A stretch of DNA of 64,000 bases from Acanthochlamys bracteata (taxonomy: Eukaryota; Streptophyta; Magnoliopsida; Pandanales; Velloziaceae), in NCBI GenBank assembly GCA_019914995.1, contig CM034131.1, forward strand, positions 620,001-684,000, written 5' to 3'. The translations under genes were made by a program, and so were the position numbers. The notes below the pieces were generated by a model. The model ran no database searches. It saw only the letters and a program-made list of their open reading frames with translations, and had not been told where the DNA came from. Shown here piece after piece: positions 61,183 to 64,000 of this stretch. The number at the start of each line of letters is the position of its first letter. Positions within the stretch are counted from its first letter, which is position 1.

Positions 61183-62967
61183 TCAGTACTTGATCTTGCC
61201 GAGGTACTTCAGTGACACTAAGATTTCTGTCAATCCTTCAGTCAAACTACGAGGATTGTAACCAAGCTCTTCCTTTGCCTTGTTGCAAGAATATGCCCAT
61301 TGATGTCTGAGAACCCTTACCATCTGCGGTTCACATATAAACATCAGTTATATTTCAAATCAAAAGGCGGAAACAATTCCAGCCCAAAATGAAGGTAAAC
61401 ATACAGGATAACTGATCAAAGGAAGCTTCCCAGTGATTCGAGCGAAGAAAACAGATACCCATCCGTAAATTTCTATTACAGTCAGAGGTATGTGAAAGAA
61501 AGGCTTCCTTGTGTTTGTAATCTGGGCTGCTAAGTTGAAGACTTGTTTGAAAGATGCATTTTCTCCGGTGAGTAGGTACCTCTCTCCAACTCTTCCTTTG
61601 TGCATCGCTGTGATGTGGCCGTCAACAACATCTTCGACATGGCTAAATGATTCTCTGTCATTGCCTTGTCCCATGTAACCCGGTAAACGCCAGTTAAACC
61701 GCTCAATCATCTGTGACATAAAGAATAACAGTTCCTCATCACTTACGTCTTCAATTTCTGTGTTAGGTGTTCCAACTTAGGCAGTTCTAATTTTAGCAAA
61801 GACAACCGAGATGTATAAGATACTAAAGCAGTGGAAATACCAACAGGGAAAGAAATAGTTACCATCTGTGCAAGAATGTTCCCTGTCGTAAGTTTACCTG
61901 AGCCATAGATTACACCAGGGTACAAAAGAACAATAGGTATGCTCTCTTTTGCAGCATCTAGAGCAACTTTGTCAGCTATAACTTTCGATTTCTCATACTC
62001 AGTGCAGAAGGATTTCCCAGGATGCATCTGACATGTAATATGGTATAAGCAAGAAACCTCTTCTAATAAAAAGAAAAGCACAGAATGTGGTACTTGAAAG
62101 ATACAATTACCTGTTTTTCATCTGCTACGTATCCATCTGTAGGACCAAGAGCAAAAAATGATGAAGTATAGATTATCTTCTCCAATGACTTCGTTTCTTT
62201 AAAAGCTCGTAACACATTCTTTAATCCTCCTACATTTACCTGACATTTTTAAGAAAGAAGGCATCTGCAATGAGGAAAGAACTTCAACAATTTGTTCATA
62301 AGCTAGCCAAATGAAGATACCATTCACCATATTTCGCCATCTGTTTCTTATGCATAGTCTTAAATACGTATATACCTACAACTGGTAATATGGTACGCCC
62401 ATCATCAATACTTTTCGACAATTTATGTTGCTGGTTAAATTACATCGGCAAAGAAAAAACTGACATCATTGATTAAACTAGAGACATATCAACAATTGGA
62501 ATGTGATTATTCAGCATTGAGGCATTAACTAACTAAAACCTTACACTCGACATATCAACCAAAGCAAGAAACCCAAACTCATTACTCACAGAGGCATTTC
62601 ATCGAACACATAGCAAAGATATGGAAAACGACAAACCGAGAATCGCAATTCCATTTTATCTCACCGTGATGAATCGTGATGGATCAGGTAGCCATGGTTC
62701 AACTAAAGCTGCAACATGAAACAACATCTTCGCTCCATTAACAGCAGATAGTAGAGATTCGTAATCTGTTACGTCTCCGTAAACCAGTTCCAGTGCTGGA
62801 TGATCGAGAGGTAGAGCAGAGACATCGCTCGTTCTCCGCACGAATGCACGTACAGTATATCCGCGAGATAACAGAGCGCGGCATAGAGCGCCGCCGAGGT
62901 ACCCGGAAGCCCCGGTCACCACTATCACCGTTGAACTCGACTGAACGTTTTCGCCTTTGCTGGACAT
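61183..62967 (-). CDS. FLDH: NAD-dependent farnesol dehydrogenase-like (extended SDR)
   Basis: Five exons on minus (62967-62665, 62239-62111, 62027-61863, 61710-61405, 61323-61183) join in frame to 347 residues. The dinucleotide fold has TGASGYLGG (glycine motif 19-26), GDVTDYESL and VNVGGLKNVL. The active site is Ser127/128 in YTSSFFALG and Tyr155-x3-Lys159 (EYEKSK), as in extended SDRs. PWLPDPSRF, YPGVIYGSGKL, ERYLLTGENASFK and the C-terminal LRHQWAYSCNKAKEELGYNPRSL closely follow Arabidopsis FLDH (At4g33360), which oxidises farnesol to farnesal and affects ABA signalling. A hydrophobic stretch (WVSVFFARITGKLPLI) may help membrane association. The product call rests on overall similarity. 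A related reductase substrate is possible. Confidence 0.92.
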
Positions 62968-64000
62968 TGATTGCTATTGGATCCGATCGAAATTACAAAA
63001 CCCATAGGGCCGACTTTTTTTATATTTATATTTTTTGCTTCTATAATTTCTTAAATAGTTAGCAACATCTATAATTAACTATTAAAATATACAATATGGA
63101 CGAGACGTGTTTTAATTGCTCAAAAATAAATTTAAAAAATTTTAAAAAGTTAACTTTTGAATTCTAATTTTTATTCATTTATATTTGAGAGTAAATTTTA
63201 AATTCAAAATTAAGTTTACATTTGCAAATAAAGTTTAAATAATAATTAAACATATAAATGATTATCAGTTTCAAATTGATTTAGAGCGACTAAAATATGT
63301 CCTAAAAATTATTAAGAGTTCTCGAAGAGTAAAACAGTAATAAAAGTGCAAATAACGATAGGAAAGTTACAAAAAAATAATTATCTAATGTAAGAAAAAT
63401 AATAGTGAGAATGAAGAACAGTGAACGCGTTTCCCCTGTAGGATTGCCGTCGCGTGTAAAATTTCATGATCGCGTTGATGTTGATTGATGATTCCAAGCA
63501 TCACTATCTCGCGGTTATACCTTCAATGGATTCCTCTCTCTCCCTTTCTTCTTCCTTTAATTTTCAAGTTTTTTTGCTTCATGGTTCCGTTCTGCCTGCT
63601 TTCTGTTCGACGTATTGCTGCATAGGTAACACCACCTTTTTCCTGTGATCCACCGATAATTCTTTCTGAATTATTTGGATTAATGGCTTCCTTGATCATG
63701 GTAATTAGAGAGTTTGAACTTTTGTTGAGTGACTTGTAGCATTGAATTTCGGTATTTTTTATTTCTGACTTTGTTCATTTTTATGAATTTTGCAGGGATT
63801 TGATTCAGCGTTAGAGTGATTTGATATTTGCAATTGTTGAATTGGATCTCTGTGTTGGTGATATCATAAGATAGATTTGATTGTGGACAAAAAGTTGCGT
63901 CTTTTAGTAATTGGTTGATCGTTTGGATTCCCATTTGTGGTATAGATACTTCTTGAGAATTTGATTTTGTTTCTGTTTTTTATGGATTGGTTGTATGTTA
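62968..64000. other. Divergent promoter and probable leader of a gene beyond the right edge
   Basis: AT-rich DNA to about 63.4 kb, then a moderately GC-rich part. An ATG at 63526 begins MDSSLSLSSSFNFQVFLLHG in a frame that meets a GT at 63627 (GCATAG|GTAACA). After AG at 63794 the sequence GGATTTGATTCAGCG follows, quickly hitting TAG or TGA. This may be 5' UTR with introns rather than coding. I cannot name the gene. Confidence 0.35.

Noticed and set aside
63466-63648. 60-codon + ORF near the right edge as a complete gene
   Set aside because: It contains a likely splice donor and the reading frame after it fails; more likely a leader of a gene outside the window.

Overview
This 64 kb window is nuclear DNA of a flowering plant, almost certainly a eudicot. 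Genes have many short exons with GT/AG borders and small AT-rich introns. The products are plant-specific families (CDPK-related kinase, DUF1645, two PPR proteins, chloroplast HO2-like protein, a CEP-type peptide). The spaces between genes are very AT-rich and full of short inverted-repeat elements. I see no tRNA, rRNA, CRISPR array, virus or large autonomous transposon. The species cannot be named from the sequence.

Layout, left to right. 0-5 kb: the 3' part of a phosphoglycerate-mutase-like histidine phosphatase (+), then an intronless P-class PPR gene like At1g52620 (+). 5-8.3 kb: spacer with two adjacent MITE-like elements. 8.4-12 kb: an 11-exon CDPK-related kinase (+). 14.3-15.2 kb: a single-exon DUF1645 gene (+). 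16.7-20.7 kb: a three-RRM RBP45/47-type RNA-binding protein (-). 24.7-25.0 kb: a secreted-peptide precursor ending in a CEP-like motif (-). 28.3-30.2 kb: a heme-oxygenase-2-like plastid protein lacking the heme-ligand histidine (+). 34.2-37.3 kb: a membrane-anchored sulfotransferase-like P-loop protein (+). 37.9-42.4 kb: a carboxylesterase cluster with one gene on +, a broken fragment on +, and one gene on -. 43.6-48.0 kb: a decayed, 5'-truncated copy of an At5g66810-like CTLH/CRA (RanBPM-type) gene (-), with three in-frame stops and a frameshift. 48.1-49.9 kb: an intronless E-class PPR gene (-). 50.4-54.0 kb: TRAPPC5/Trs31 (-). 54.3-55.1 kb: a degenerate tandem repeat of roughly 100 bp units. 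55.1-57.0 kb: an E2F-like site followed by a short spliced ORF and further exon-like remnants, possibly a decayed S-phase gene. 57.3-60.3 kb: a DUF829/TMEM53-type alpha/beta hydrolase (+). 60.6-60.8 kb: a frameshifted RING-finger relic (-). 61.2-63.0 kb: farnesol-dehydrogenase-like SDR (-). 63.4-64 kb: probably the leader of a gene running off the right edge.

The genes do not form a pathway. They are ordinary, independently transcribed plant housekeeping and signalling genes. Local duplication is visible in the carboxylesterases, and gene decay in the CTLH/CRA copy, the esterase fragment and the RING relic. The most useful points for a second look are the divergent CEP-like peptide, the multiply broken CTLH/CRA gene, the short spliced ORF behind an E2F-like site, the uncharacterised tandem repeat, and the MITE families with TTA/TAA target duplications. 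I did not find a convincing entirely new biological system.
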